NCBI GenBank assembly: GCA_900105895.1
Contig: FNSH01000001.1
Coordinates: 558,001-622,000 of the forward strand
Origin: Atopobium minutum
GTDB lineage: Bacteria > Actinomycetota > Coriobacteriia > Coriobacteriales > Atopobiaceae
Direction of reading: 5' to 3'
DNA: 64,000 nt
A program made the translations under genes and the position numbers. A model generated the notes under the pieces. That model ran no database searches. It was not told where the DNA came from and saw only the letters and a program-made list of their open reading frames with translations. Shown here one piece after another: positions 1-8,896 of the stretch; position 1 is the first letter of the stretch; every line of letters starts with the position of its first letter.

Positions 1-712
1 GTACGCAGTCATACGCTGCATCAAAGTTGTTATAAGAGTGCGCCCACAGAGGAATTCCTACCATGCGGCACTCGTCGGCAATAGCCTTGATTTCCTCGGT
101 GCAGAACAGCTGCAGACGGTCGGAGTCCCAGCGCCAAATGCCGCCGCCGGTTGCCCAAATCTTGATTGCATCGGGGTTCTCACGCAGGCGCATACGAATA
201 GCCTTGCGCAGCTCCCATGGGCCATCAGCCTGGAAGCCCCAAGGGTGAGAATCCTTGGAGATCTGCAGAGGCAGGTGGTGTGAATCGCCATGGCCGGCTA
301 CGCGGCAGAAACCAAGACCGGTTGCAAAGATACGAGGACCATTCATAACGCCCATATTAACGAGGTCACGAATAGCAATACCGTTACGACCAATCTCGCC
401 TACCGTAGTAAGGCCGTGGCTCAAAGCGTCATAGGCCTGCTTAACGGCGCATGCCTGCTTCTGAGCAACGCTCTCGATAACCCAGTCATTGTCGTTATCG
501 GTCAAATTGCCCGAGAAGTGTAGGTGCGTGTCGATAAGACCAGGCATGACAGTTTTACCTGTAGCGTCAATGACCTCATAACCAGCGGGAACCTCAGTAG
601 ACTTGCCAGCATACGTAATCTTGTCGTCGTCAATGAGAACAAGCGCGTCGTTAATTGGCGCAGCGCCAGTACCGTCAACGAGCATTCCTCCTACAATTGC
701 GTACTTAGCCAT
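1..712 (-). CDS. Amidohydrolase family protein (3' end outside window)
   Basis: The reading frame starts at ATG 712 and stays open to the window edge, so about 237 residues are visible and the C-terminus is missing. The protein starts MAKYAIVGGMLVDGTG, the usual beta-sandwich opening of amidohydrolases. It then has GLIDTHLHFSG, whose HxH pair provides metal ligands in this superfamily. Later segments (GLGFCRVAGHGDSHH, WATGGGIWRWDSD, GIPLWAHSYN) fit a metal-dependent TIM barrel of the imidazolonepropionase/prolidase-like branch. The exact substrate cannot be read from the sequence. The downstream neighbour in the other direction is an amino-acid permease on the same strand 120 bases upstream, so a role in catabolism of a peptide or amino-acid derivative is a plausible inference. 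Confidence 0.85.
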   Translation of the reverse strand, partial: MAKYAIVGGMLVDGTGAAPINDALVLIDDDKITYAGKSTEVPAGYEVIDATGKTVMPGLIDTHLHFSGNLTDNDNDWVIESVAQKQACAVKQAYDALSHGLTTVGEIGRNGIAIRDLVNMGVMNGPRIFATGLGFCRVAGHGDSHHLPLQISKDSHPWGFQADGPWELRKAIRMRLRENPDAIKIWATGGGIWRWDSDRLQLFCTEEIKAIADECRMVGIPLWAHSYNNFDAAYDCV

Positions 713-832
713 GATGTTTCCTCCAAATCCTTTCTGTGTAACTGACGAAACATACGTGCCGGTAAAACAGGTAGAACAAGGTGGTGCTCATAACGCTATG
801 CGAACCAAAGAGAGCTCACAAAAGACCTGCGC

Positions 833-2314
833 TTACTGCGCAACATTGGTTGGACTTGCAGCCTGTGACGAGGGGTCTTTCGTAGCACTCGGTTTGCCAA
901 AGATGAAGAAAATTGCAAAGCCAACAACAATCCACACAATGGTGATAATCCACTCAACTGGCTTGAGCGCTGCTGGGCTCATAGGAACAACCATCAAAAG
1001 AATGATGATCAAGCCTGCTGCTATGGCCGCCAAGATTCCAGCCTTACCACCGTTTACCTTATAGGGACGGTTGAGACCAGGCTCAGTCTTGCGCAGCTTG
1101 AGGCAGGCAAATCCAGCCATGGTGCACGCAAAGATAAAGCCAAGAGATGCAACGGCTGTAAGCGGGAGCAGCATATTGCCACCAAGGAAGGGTCCAATGA
1201 GGGTAAGCACCGCAAGTACAATATTTGCTTTCTTTGGAGTTCCAGATGCAGGATCAAGTTCCGCAAAGGATGCAGGAAGCATTTCCTTACGGCCAAGAGC
1301 AAGCATCAGACGGGTGGAAGCACCAAAAAATGCGTTCATGGGGCCAAGAGGTCCAAGTGTTGCAATGATGAGCATTGCGATATAGAAGAAAATATTGATC
1401 TTTTGCAGTACCGCAAGAGCAGGTACCGATGCCTTAACAAACTCATGCCAATCAATGATGCTACCAAAGGCATAAATGCAGATAAGATAAAATACGCCAG
1501 ATGCAAGCAAAGCAATTGCGGGAACCAAACCAAATTTCTTCCAGTCTAGCCCCTCAGAGGCCTCTTCTGCCTGCTGAGGAATAGTATCAAAGCCTGCATA
1601 GAAAAACGGCGTCATAACAAGCACGGCCATAATGCCGCCCAACAAACTGGTTGCTTCGGTTGCCTTGCCACCTGCAGCACCAGATACCTGGGAGAAGATA
1701 GGGCCAGCATTAGAAGGAGAGCCTGTTGCAAACGATATGACCATCGCCAAAATCATGCCGGTAAGTAAGGCTTTCGTAAGAAATGATGAGAGTTTTGCTG
1801 CAGCACTTGCGCCGTGGAAATTTAAATAGATAACAAGGACTGCAAAACAAAGTGAAATAACGGTTGGCCACAAATAAACATCAGCACCCATTATTGAGTA
1901 GAGCTTTACCGATGTAAGCCATGAAAGGGCCTCAAACTGTGAGAAGCGATCTGCAAGAAGTTTTGATATGGCAATTGCTTCCCAAGGACACAAGGGAGCA
2001 TTGCCTAAAAGCAACATCCAACCCGTAAGAAAACCAAGTTTGCGCCCAAATGTACGTTCTACGTACTCAATAATGCCACCCGAAATGGGAATGGCAGCCG
2101 TAAGCTCCCCAAAACACATGCCAATGGGGACCAAGAACAAGGCACCGATTGCAAATGCAATCATAGCGGGGAATGGACCTCCGCCAAGTACCATCCAATC
2201 GCCTACAAGAAGAACCCAGCCAGTGCCGATAATAGCACCAAAACCAATGGTGAAGAAGTTAAACAACGTAAGCTCTTTCTTCATTTCTCCACCTGAAGCA
2301 GCTTTCTCTGGCAT
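833..2314 (-). CDS. APC-family amino acid permease
   Basis: This is a 493-residue polytopic membrane protein. The N-terminal segment (ELTLFNFFTIGFGAIIGTGW) carries the glycine-rich first helix typical of the amino acid-polyamine-organocation superfamily, and about 12 hydrophobic segments follow. The tail is short and hydrophilic. It probably imports an amino acid or amine by proton symport or by exchange. The start at 2314 is preceded on the minus strand by AGAGGGG about seven bases upstream, a good ribosome binding site. The gene lies just upstream of the amidohydrolase gene on the same strand with a 120-base gap, suggesting one uptake-plus-catabolism unit. The substrate is not determinable from sequence alone. 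Confidence 0.88.
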   Translation of the reverse strand: MPEKAASGGEMKKELTLFNFFTIGFGAIIGTGWVLLVGDWMVLGGGPFPAMIAFAIGALFLVPIGMCFGELTAAIPISGGIIEYVERTFGRKLGFLTGWMLLLGNAPLCPWEAIAISKLLADRFSQFEALSWLTSVKLYSIMGADVYLWPTVISLCFAVLVIYLNFHGASAAAKLSSFLTKALLTGMILAMVISFATGSPSNAGPIFSQVSGAAGGKATEATSLLGGIMAVLVMTPFFYAGFDTIPQQAEEASEGLDWKKFGLVPAIALLASGVFYLICIYAFGSIIDWHEFVKASVPALAVLQKINIFFYIAMLIIATLGPLGPMNAFFGASTRLMLALGRKEMLPASFAELDPASGTPKKANIVLAVLTLIGPFLGGNMLLPLTAVASLGFIFACTMAGFACLKLRKTEPGLNRPYKVNGGKAGILAAIAAGLIIILLMVVPMSPAALKPVEWIITIVWIVVGFAIFFIFGKPSATKDPSSQAASPTNVAQ

Positions 2315-2402
2315 TGTTCACCCCTCTTTCTTTTTAAACAAACTCCTATCCCTGATCTACCTTACCGAGCACCTAAGTTAATACCTGCTAACTTATGATT
2401 TG

Positions 2403-2464
2403 ATTATACGTAGCTATGAATAAATGAGCATACATTTATTACTTTACCGTTTTTGACTTGACAA
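2403..2464 (-). promoter_or_regulatory. Permease promoter region with inverted repeat
   Basis: On the minus strand TTGTCA (2464-2459) and TAATAA (2441-2436) are separated by 17 bases. A perfect TATAAT also lies at 2408-2403. Between them is an inverted repeat with 8-base arms (AATAAATG 2419-2426, CATTTATT 2433-2440) that could be an operator. Confidence 0.5.
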
Positions 2465-2469
2465 ATTAA

Positions 2470-2509
2470 TAAAAAAGGGATTCTTAGCTGCGCGTCCAAC
2501 CTTATCCCT
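2470..2509 (-). terminator. Probable terminator of the Trm9-like methyltransferase
   Basis: Arms AGGGAT (2476-2481) and ATCCCT (2504-2509) are followed on the minus strand by a run of six T (2475-2470). The loop is long (22 bases), so confidence is moderate. Confidence 0.5.
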
Positions 2510-2530
2510 GTGTCAAACTATACTTGCGCA

Positions 2531-3334
2531 CTATAGACGCTGTAATACCAAATAGCGGTTGAGGTTGTTTTCCTTACCATCGGCGCTAAATTGCGCACAG
2601 ATACGAACTTGAGTACCAAGAGAGGCGACAAGATCTTTGAGTTCGTTTTGTGTAGTGTGATGACAATAGCGCCAAGTGTGTCCTTGATTTTGCCAGCCTA
2701 TGAGGTAGTCATTTTCCTCTAATACACTGGGATCAAGCTGCAACTGCTGCAAGGCTTGCTCGGTGGTCTGCCGTGCTTTTCCAGCAAGTTTTACGCTGTT
2801 CATAAATTGCCAAAATGAAACGCAAAGATATCCTTTTGGCTTGGTCTTCTCTACCAAAAGCTGCAGGAGCTGTGAGCGATTTTGCCTACCCGGCACATGA
2901 TGCATAAAGCCAAAGGCTACCACTACATCACAAAGCGGCACCTCTAATTGGGCTGCCAAGGTACCATCCAGAAGGCTGGTAATTATATCCAGCTTAATAA
3001 AACTACATTGAGCGTTAACCTCTGTACTATGAACCAACGGTTCACAATTATCCACCGCATAATATGCCCCAGGATGCACCAGTGTTTGCCCTGTTAAAAA
3101 GCGAGCAAAGCGTAGATTGCCACAGCCCATATCAAGCACAAGGAGTTTCTCGACAGCCATGAGCGCGGGCATAGCATCCAAACAGGACTGCCATCCTTGC
3201 CAAGGCAGCTGTCGTGTGGCAGAAAAACTCAATGCCTGCTGTTTATAAAACTCAGACGTAATCTGGTTGAGCTGACGAGCAGCTTGCAAAGAGATCGCTG
3301 GCCTTGTGTTTGACGTGTCCCAAGAAGTATTCAT
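2531..3334 (-). CDS. Trm9/ALKBH8-like SAM-dependent methyltransferase
   Basis: This 267-residue class I methyltransferase has motif I VLDMGCGN at residues 66-73, an acidic position after the next strand (YYAVDN) and a FGFMHHVP motif. The N-terminal stretch LNQITSEFYKQQALSFSATR...W has the spacing of the FS-x-TR-x3-W signature that opens yeast Trm9 and the ALKBH8 methyltransferase domain. Those enzymes methylate cm5U34 of tRNA to mcm5U. The gene diverges from an Elp3-type gene 68 bases away; Elp3 makes cm5U34. A tRNA wobble-uridine methyltransferase is therefore an inference from motif plus context. It could instead be a general small-molecule methyltransferase. AGGAG lies about 13 bases before the ATG, a rather long spacing. 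Confidence 0.7.
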   Translation of the reverse strand: MNTSWDTSNTRPAISLQAARQLNQITSEFYKQQALSFSATRQLPWQGWQSCLDAMPALMAVEKLLVLDMGCGNLRFARFLTGQTLVHPGAYYAVDNCEPLVHSTEVNAQCSFIKLDIITSLLDGTLAAQLEVPLCDVVVAFGFMHHVPGRQNRSQLLQLLVEKTKPKGYLCVSFWQFMNSVKLAGKARQTTEQALQQLQLDPSVLEENDYLIGWQNQGHTWRYCHHTTQNELKDLVASLGTQVRICAQFSADGKENNLNRYLVLQRL

Positions 3335-3402
3335 ACGTGAATTTTACTCTCCTGTTGCTGCTGCGGTACGCGCACATGAGGCTGGCTGCGTATAATGCGA
3401 GT
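3335..3402. promoter_or_regulatory. Shared divergent promoter region
   Basis: Only 68 bases separate the methyltransferase start (3334) from the first good Elp3 methionine (3403). TATAAT lies at 3391-3396 on the plus strand, six bases before ATG 3403, which would give a nearly leaderless elp3 transcript. No convincing -35 element is visible at standard spacing. Confidence 0.4.
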
Positions 3403-4155
3403 ATGAATGAACTCATAGTAGACATATTACAGCAGCTGCGCGCCCATCCCGATACCACTCTTGATGTCCACCAGCTCGAGGCACTGCTGCGCGCTCACAG
3501 CACTCCTCGCAACAAGCAAATTCCCAAGCGGGCCATCCTGCCCTACTTTTTACAAGTCAAAAATCAGGACGTTAAGCTCTGGCAATCGTGGGAGGTCACG
3601 CCTCAGTTGGAAGCGCGCTTTGTACGCTCGGTGCGCATGAAGCCGCGGCGCACAGCCTCTGGAGTAGCAACTATTACGGTTATTACGCGCCCCCATAGCT
3701 GCTCGAGCAATTGTCTGTACTGCCCCTGCGATTTGCGCATGCCCAAAAGCTATATTGCCAATGAGCCCGCCTGTCAGCGCGCGGAACAGGCCTTTTTTGA
3801 TCCCTATATACAGGTTGCCGCTCGCCTGCGTGCCTTGCATCAAATGGGCCATTCTATCGATAAGGTCGAGCTCATTGTTCTGGGCGGCACCTGGAGTGAC
3901 TACCCTACAAGCTATCAATACTGGTTTGTGCATGAGCTCTTTCGTGCACTCAATGACTGGCCCGCCTCGCCACAGGCTATCGAGAAGCGCTTGGACTGGT
4001 ACCGCTCTTACGGAATGCACAACGCAGAAGAAGCCCTCCGCAGCTTTGTTGCCAACCAACAGGCTGCTGTTGATGCAGGAACAGCCAGCTATAACCAGGC
4101 ATTTCACAAGCTATACGACACAAGTACCCCCATCAAGAGGCATGGTCGCACATGA
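3403..4155 (+). CDS. elp3: Elp3-type radical SAM enzyme, N-terminal part (frame split)
   Basis: This is the N-terminal half of an Elp3-like tRNA U34 carboxymethylation enzyme. It contains the radical SAM cluster motif as CSSNCLYC (CX3CX2C, where typical Elp3 has CX4CX2C), followed by PKSYIANEPACQRA, matching the family signature after the cluster, and the strand VELIVLGGTWSDYP. The start at 3403 (MNELIVDILQQL) is chosen over the upstream 3304 start, because the upstream codons overlap the divergent methyltransferase gene and encode a low-complexity stretch. The frame ends at TGA 4153-4155, inside an ATGA overlap with the next reading frame. Together the two parts give about 608 residues, near the expected length of a complete Elp3. 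Confidence 0.8.
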   Translation: MNELIVDILQQLRAHPDTTLDVHQLEALLRAHSTPRNKQIPKRAILPYFLQVKNQDVKLWQSWEVTPQLEARFVRSVRMKPRRTASGVATITVITRPHSCSSNCLYCPCDLRMPKSYIANEPACQRAEQAFFDPYIQVAARLRALHQMGHSIDKVELIVLGGTWSDYPTSYQYWFVHELFRALNDWPASPQAIEKRLDWYRSYGMHNAEEALRSFVANQQAAVDAGTASYNQAFHKLYDTSTPIKRHGRT

Positions 4156-5228
4156 GTGCCACCCTTGAAGAGCTTCTTTACCAGCAGCAAAAAAATGAGA
4201 CAGCTGCTTGTCGCGTAGTGGGTCTTGTTATAGAAACACGTCCGGATACCATTACAGCAAGAACACTCACAATGTTTAGGCAGCTTGGCTGTACTAAAAT
4301 CCAAATTGGCATCCAAAGCACACGCCAAGAAATTCTTGACGCTAACCTACGTCAGATGACCACCGCGCAAATAAAGCGTGCTTTTTCACTTATACGCCTG
4401 TATGGGTTTAAAATTCATTCCCATCTGATGATCAATCTTTTAGGCGCCACACCTGAGGCGGACAAGAACGATTTTACAACGTTTGTAACTGATCCTGGTT
4501 ACCTTCCAGATGAGATCAAGCTCTACCCTTGTGCACTGGTAGAGGGGACACAGCTGGTTAAAGCATACCAAGCTGGTAGCTGGCACCCCTACTCTCAAGA
4601 GGAATTGGTGGACGTACTGGTACATGACGTGATGGCAGCTCCTGCGTATGTACGCATTTCTCGCATGATTCGCGATATTAGTTCCACTGATATTTTGGTA
4701 GGCAACAAGCACACCAACCTGCGGCAAATGGTCGAACAGCGCCTTGCTGCACAAGAGCAGGCTTGCCAGGTACAGGAAATTCGATTTAGAGAAATTAATC
4801 AACAACAGGTACAGGCAAAAGAACTCACCCTGCAAGACCATAGCTATGACACGGCGGTGAGTGAGGAGCACTTCTTGCAATGGGTAACAACCACCAACAA
4901 GATTGCTGGTTTTTGTAGGCTCTCACTACCCCATTGGGACCAATTGTTGGCCGGTACCTGTGACGTGCGCGCTGATGAGCTGGTAGTCCAACCAGGTCAA
5001 GCCATGGTTCGAGAGCTGCATGTGTATGGGCAAGCGCTGTCATTGGGTACAGAAGGGGCCTCGGCGCAGCATCAAGGGCTTGGTCAAAAATTGCTTATTC
5101 AGGCAAGTACGATTGCTGCAAACGCGGGTTATACCAGCCTCAATGTGATCAGCTCTGTGGGCACCCGCGCATACTATCGAGCACAAGGCTTCAGAGATGC
5201 TGGCCTATACCAGCGCAAAGAACTCTGA
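4152..5228 (+). CDS. elp3: Elp3-type enzyme, C-terminal radical SAM half plus GNAT domain
   Basis: This reading frame continues the Elp3 homology in the -1 frame relative to the first part. It begins with VVGLVIETRPDTI and TKIQIGIQS, the second half of the radical SAM barrel in this family, followed by HSHLMINLLGATPEADK. The C-terminal third is a GNAT acetyltransferase fold: MVRELHVYG, then HQGLGQKLLIQA, the acetyl-CoA pyrophosphate loop, and YYRAQGF at the end. Residues conserved for function appear intact on both sides of the break. The two halves could be two translationally coupled polypeptides, a frameshifted gene, or an assembly error. Unsplit Elp3 is the family norm. Confidence 0.8.
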   Translation: MSATLEELLYQQQKNETAACRVVGLVIETRPDTITARTLTMFRQLGCTKIQIGIQSTRQEILDANLRQMTTAQIKRAFSLIRLYGFKIHSHLMINLLGATPEADKNDFTTFVTDPGYLPDEIKLYPCALVEGTQLVKAYQAGSWHPYSQEELVDVLVHDVMAAPAYVRISRMIRDISSTDILVGNKHTNLRQMVEQRLAAQEQACQVQEIRFREINQQQVQAKELTLQDHSYDTAVSEEHFLQWVTTTNKIAGFCRLSLPHWDQLLAGTCDVRADELVVQPGQAMVRELHVYGQALSLGTEGASAQHQGLGQKLLIQASTIAANAGYTSLNVISSVGTRAYYRAQGFRDAGLYQRKEL

Positions 5229-5331
5229 TTGGCGCACAAGGATTCTCGCCAGTATAAAACGTGCTGATCAGAGCCAGCAATCCTAACAAATGCTGTAATG
5301 CTTCCTCACAACCAGAGTAAGCCACACTCAC

Positions 5332-5367
5332 AAAAAAGAAAAAGCCGCCATCGTAAGACAGCGGCTT
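5332..5367 (-). terminator. Terminator of the flavodoxin/DUF3793 unit
   Basis: AAGCCGC (5342-5348) and GCGGCTT (5361-5367) form a 7-base stem. On the minus strand it is followed by a T-rich tract read from 5343 to 5332. It lies between convergent elp3 and flavodoxin. Confidence 0.75.
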
Positions 5368-5417
5368 GTCATACTCAATCAAACACAGCTTACTAACAGC
5401 TGTGAAGATATACCTGA

Positions 5418-5822
5418 CTACTCAGCGAGCTTCTCGCCAGCAGAACGAAGTGCATCCAACACATCGTCCTCAGGCTCAAGGTTGGCGATAATGGCATCAA
5501 TGACGTTTACGCCAGCAGATTCAGCGCGCTCCTTCCAGCTGTCCATCCACTCGCCCGTGCCCCAGTCATACGAACCAAACAGCACCACGGGCTTCTCGCC
5601 AAACTCACCAACGCACTCATCCCAAAGCTCCTCAAAGTCGGGATCAAGCTCCTCGTCACCCATTGCAGGGCAACCAAAAGCAAAAGCATCGTAGTCAGCA
5701 ACCTTTGCGCCAGAGAAATCACTGTAATCAATGATGTCAGTGTCAGCACCCTGAGCTATAGCCTGGGCCATGGCCTCGGTATTGCCAGTCTGGCTCCAAA
5801 ATACAACTGCTACCTTACTCAT
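5418..5822 (-). CDS. Flavodoxin
   Basis: This short-chain flavodoxin of 134 residues starts MSKVAVVFWSQTGNTEAMA. The S-Q-T-G-N-T phosphate loop binds FMN phosphate in the family. FGCPAMGDEELD and LFGSYDWGTGEWMDSW provide the isoalloxazine-binding loops. The start at 5822 is preferred over 5888 because GGAGG sits seven bases upstream and homologues begin here. It is a soluble one-electron carrier for low-potential redox reactions. The DUF3793 gene lies 75 bases upstream on the same strand, a combination seen repeatedly in anaerobes and suggesting a shared electron-transfer role. A terminator follows at 5367-5332. Confidence 0.93.
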   Translation of the reverse strand: MSKVAVVFWSQTGNTEAMAQAIAQGADTDIIDYSDFSGAKVADYDAFAFGCPAMGDEELDPDFEELWDECVGEFGEKPVVLFGSYDWGTGEWMDSWKERAESAGVNVIDAIIANLEPEDDVLDALRSAGEKLAE

Positions 5823-5897
5823 AACTTCCTCCTTCTTTATGTAGTCGGCTCCTTTTTGCCGTCTAACACCTAGATACTTAGCTTCCAAAGCCCGTGG

Positions 5898-6644
5898 CTA
5901 CCCACCTGAGCTTACGAGAAGTTCCATAAGGCTTGTGCCTGATCTAAAACGATTGAGGCACGCTCCTTCCAAGCAGGCAAGCTGCGCAAAGCGTTGACGT
6001 GCTCGCTCAACATTTCCGTAGGCACACCAAGCACCCCTACAACTGCAGGGCTGCTTGTGGATAAACCCAAGCACGTCTTCAAGCGGATATCCAAATACCA
6101 CGCCCATTTCATGGGGAAATTCAACGGGGATAGCTGGTGCAGAGCCGCCATCAGCCACAAACTCTAAGGGCTGGCTGGCAGATTTTGCCTGGGCTTTTGC
6201 TTGATAATACTGAGCCAAACGCAATCTAAACGCGCGCATAAGCTCCGTAGATGACGTAGTGGGATAGCCTGCATCATGCAAAAATGCGCGTATATCAGAC
6301 TCCTGAAGAATCGCATCAACCAGTTCTGGACGATACGCCACCAGTGCTATACGATCACGACAACTACCAGCCGTCATGCATCTTACGCCATAGGCAGAAA
6401 TCTCCTTGGTAAAGCCACGGAAAAGTTCACAGGTTTTTGCGCGCAGACGGGGACCCTGCCACATACAGCATGCAGCCTGAGGCCTAAAGTTAAACAATGC
6501 AGCAGGCTTTACACCTGCAATAACACCAGAAGCACAGCGAACAAAGGTTGAAATAAACGCATGGCATAGCAGGGGTCCATAGGGCTCAAGTGAAGATACA
6601 TATTCTGAGTCACCACGGACATCCAAAATACTGGCACCGCTCAA
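5898..6644 (-). CDS. DUF3793 family protein
   Basis: The protein has the DUF3793 layout. The N-terminal half includes ASGVIAGVKPAALFNF. The C-terminal half includes EFPHEMGVVFGYPLEDVLGFI followed by a cysteine-containing segment (PCSCRGAWCAYGN) and a final basic helix. The family has no established biochemical role but is commonly encoded beside a flavodoxin, as here. The start is uncertain. The frame is open from TTG 6674, but TTG 6644 has TTGGAGG five bases before it and is chosen. The protein is then about 248 residues with several cysteines, so metal or haem binding is possible but not shown. Confidence 0.78.
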   Translation of the reverse strand: MSGASILDVRGDSEYVSSLEPYGPLLCHAFISTFVRCASGVIAGVKPAALFNFRPQAACCMWQGPRLRAKTCELFRGFTKEISAYGVRCMTAGSCRDRIALVAYRPELVDAILQESDIRAFLHDAGYPTTSSTELMRAFRLRLAQYYQAKAQAKSASQPLEFVADGGSAPAIPVEFPHEMGVVFGYPLEDVLGFIHKQPCSCRGAWCAYGNVERARQRFAQLACLEGACLNRFRSGTSLMELLVSSGG

Positions 6645-6695
6645 GCAAACCTCCAACCCAAATACTACATACAAACCGTACTCTGACTTGATACA

Positions 6696-6739
6696 AAAAG
6701 AGCGCCGGTGGTGAAGGAAGGAGGAACACCACCGGCGCT
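6696..6739 (-). terminator. Enolase terminator
   Basis: A perfect 13-base stem (6701-6713 with 6727-6739, loop of 13) is followed on the minus strand by CTTTTT. This is one of the strongest intrinsic terminators in the window. Confidence 0.88.
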
Positions 6740-6812
6740 AAAGTGGTCGAACTCAAGACGTTTAGGAGAGGAGTTAATCTTGATTCGACAGAGGTAAACG
6801 AATGAACTCAAA

Positions 6813-8117
<1,305 letters not shown>

Positions 8118-8178
8118 TTAATCGGTGAACTGCGTTTTACCTGTTCATTAGGAACCCGCATAAAATATCACCGTTAGT

Positions 8179-8220
8179 TAACTTTTGACTATCCGTATAG
8201 TACACTATGACTAACTTTTG
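8179..8220 (-). promoter_or_regulatory. Enolase upstream region with repeated CAAAAGTTA
   Basis: The minus-strand element CAAAAGTTA occurs twice as a direct repeat (8220-8212 and 8187-8179), 33 bases apart, about three helical turns. It lies 77-118 bases upstream of the eno start. It may be a regulator site or part of the promoter; no protein can be named. Confidence 0.3.
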
Positions 8221-8324
8221 TACAGCACAAATTCGAAAAATTTGAAAACTCTTTATTTAGCTTTGCATACCTAGGCCTTTTATCTGCTGATATCTTTGGA
8301 ATACAACATTTTGATGGTAATACA

Positions 8325-8708
8325 TCATTTGGATGGATACACAACAACTAAAAGCATCTTAAAGTTAGTAACCGCACAAACAGCATGGGGGTGACCCAAA
8401 GGCATTATCAGCGATTGGCCTTCACTCACAAAGTACTGCGCATCGTCAATAGTGATGCTGCCCTGCCCCTCTAGTACCGTAGCAAATGCATCACCACCAG
8501 CTATGTGAGAAGCAATCTGCTGGCCCGCATCAAACGAGAAGAGCGTGATGCTTACCTGATCATTTTGCACAAGCGTCTTGCTCACTATCTGAGCTGGCGC
8601 ATAATCGACTTGATCCTTAAGCACCAGCGGATGCGCAATTGCAATATTTTTTATAGGGCCTTCTGGTTGGCCCACTACATCTGGTGCAGGAGCGCTTGTA
8701 TCCTCCAT
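8325..8708 (-). CDS. Cupin-domain protein
   Basis: This 127-residue single-domain cupin has a recognisable barrel: FDAGQQIASHIAGGDAFATVLEGQGSI for motif 1 and EGQSLIMPLGHPHAVCAV for motif 2. Histidine and glutamate positions are partly kept, so metal binding is possible. Small cupins of this kind act as sensors or simple enzymes, and the substrate is unknown. It diverges from the DUF438 gene across 188 bases that hold a large inverted repeat. Shared control of a small cupin and a haemerythrin-like protein suggests a response to oxygen or nitric oxide, which is inference only. Confidence 0.85.
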   Translation of the reverse strand: MEDTSAPAPDVVGQPEGPIKNIAIAHPLVLKDQVDYAPAQIVSKTLVQNDQVSITLFSFDAGQQIASHIAGGDAFATVLEGQGSITIDDAQYFVSEGQSLIMPLGHPHAVCAVTNFKMLLVVVYPSK

Positions 8709-8805
8709 ATTAATTCCTTCCTATACGGCTGTACGGCTTTTTAGTACACTAGTTTTTAAATACCCCCACTTTGGTAGGATATACAGAAACTTTGTGAGAA
8801 AGGAA

Positions 8806-8829
8806 AAACGTTGCGTACACGCAATGTTT
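8806..8829. promoter_or_regulatory. Inverted repeat between cupin and DUF438 genes
   Basis: Two 11-base arms (8806-8816 and 8819-8829) are complementary except at one position, around a 2-base centre. The site is in the shared divergent region and looks like a dimeric repressor or activator operator. Confidence 0.45.
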
Positions 8830-8896
8830 GGCGGAAATACTATCCCTAAAGTAAGCCCTACCAAACAACTGTCCATACGATCGCAAAGGAGCGCAC

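Noticed and set aside
4440..4880. Antisense reading frame inside elp3
   Set aside because: It is a shadow of the real frame; no RBS and no homology.
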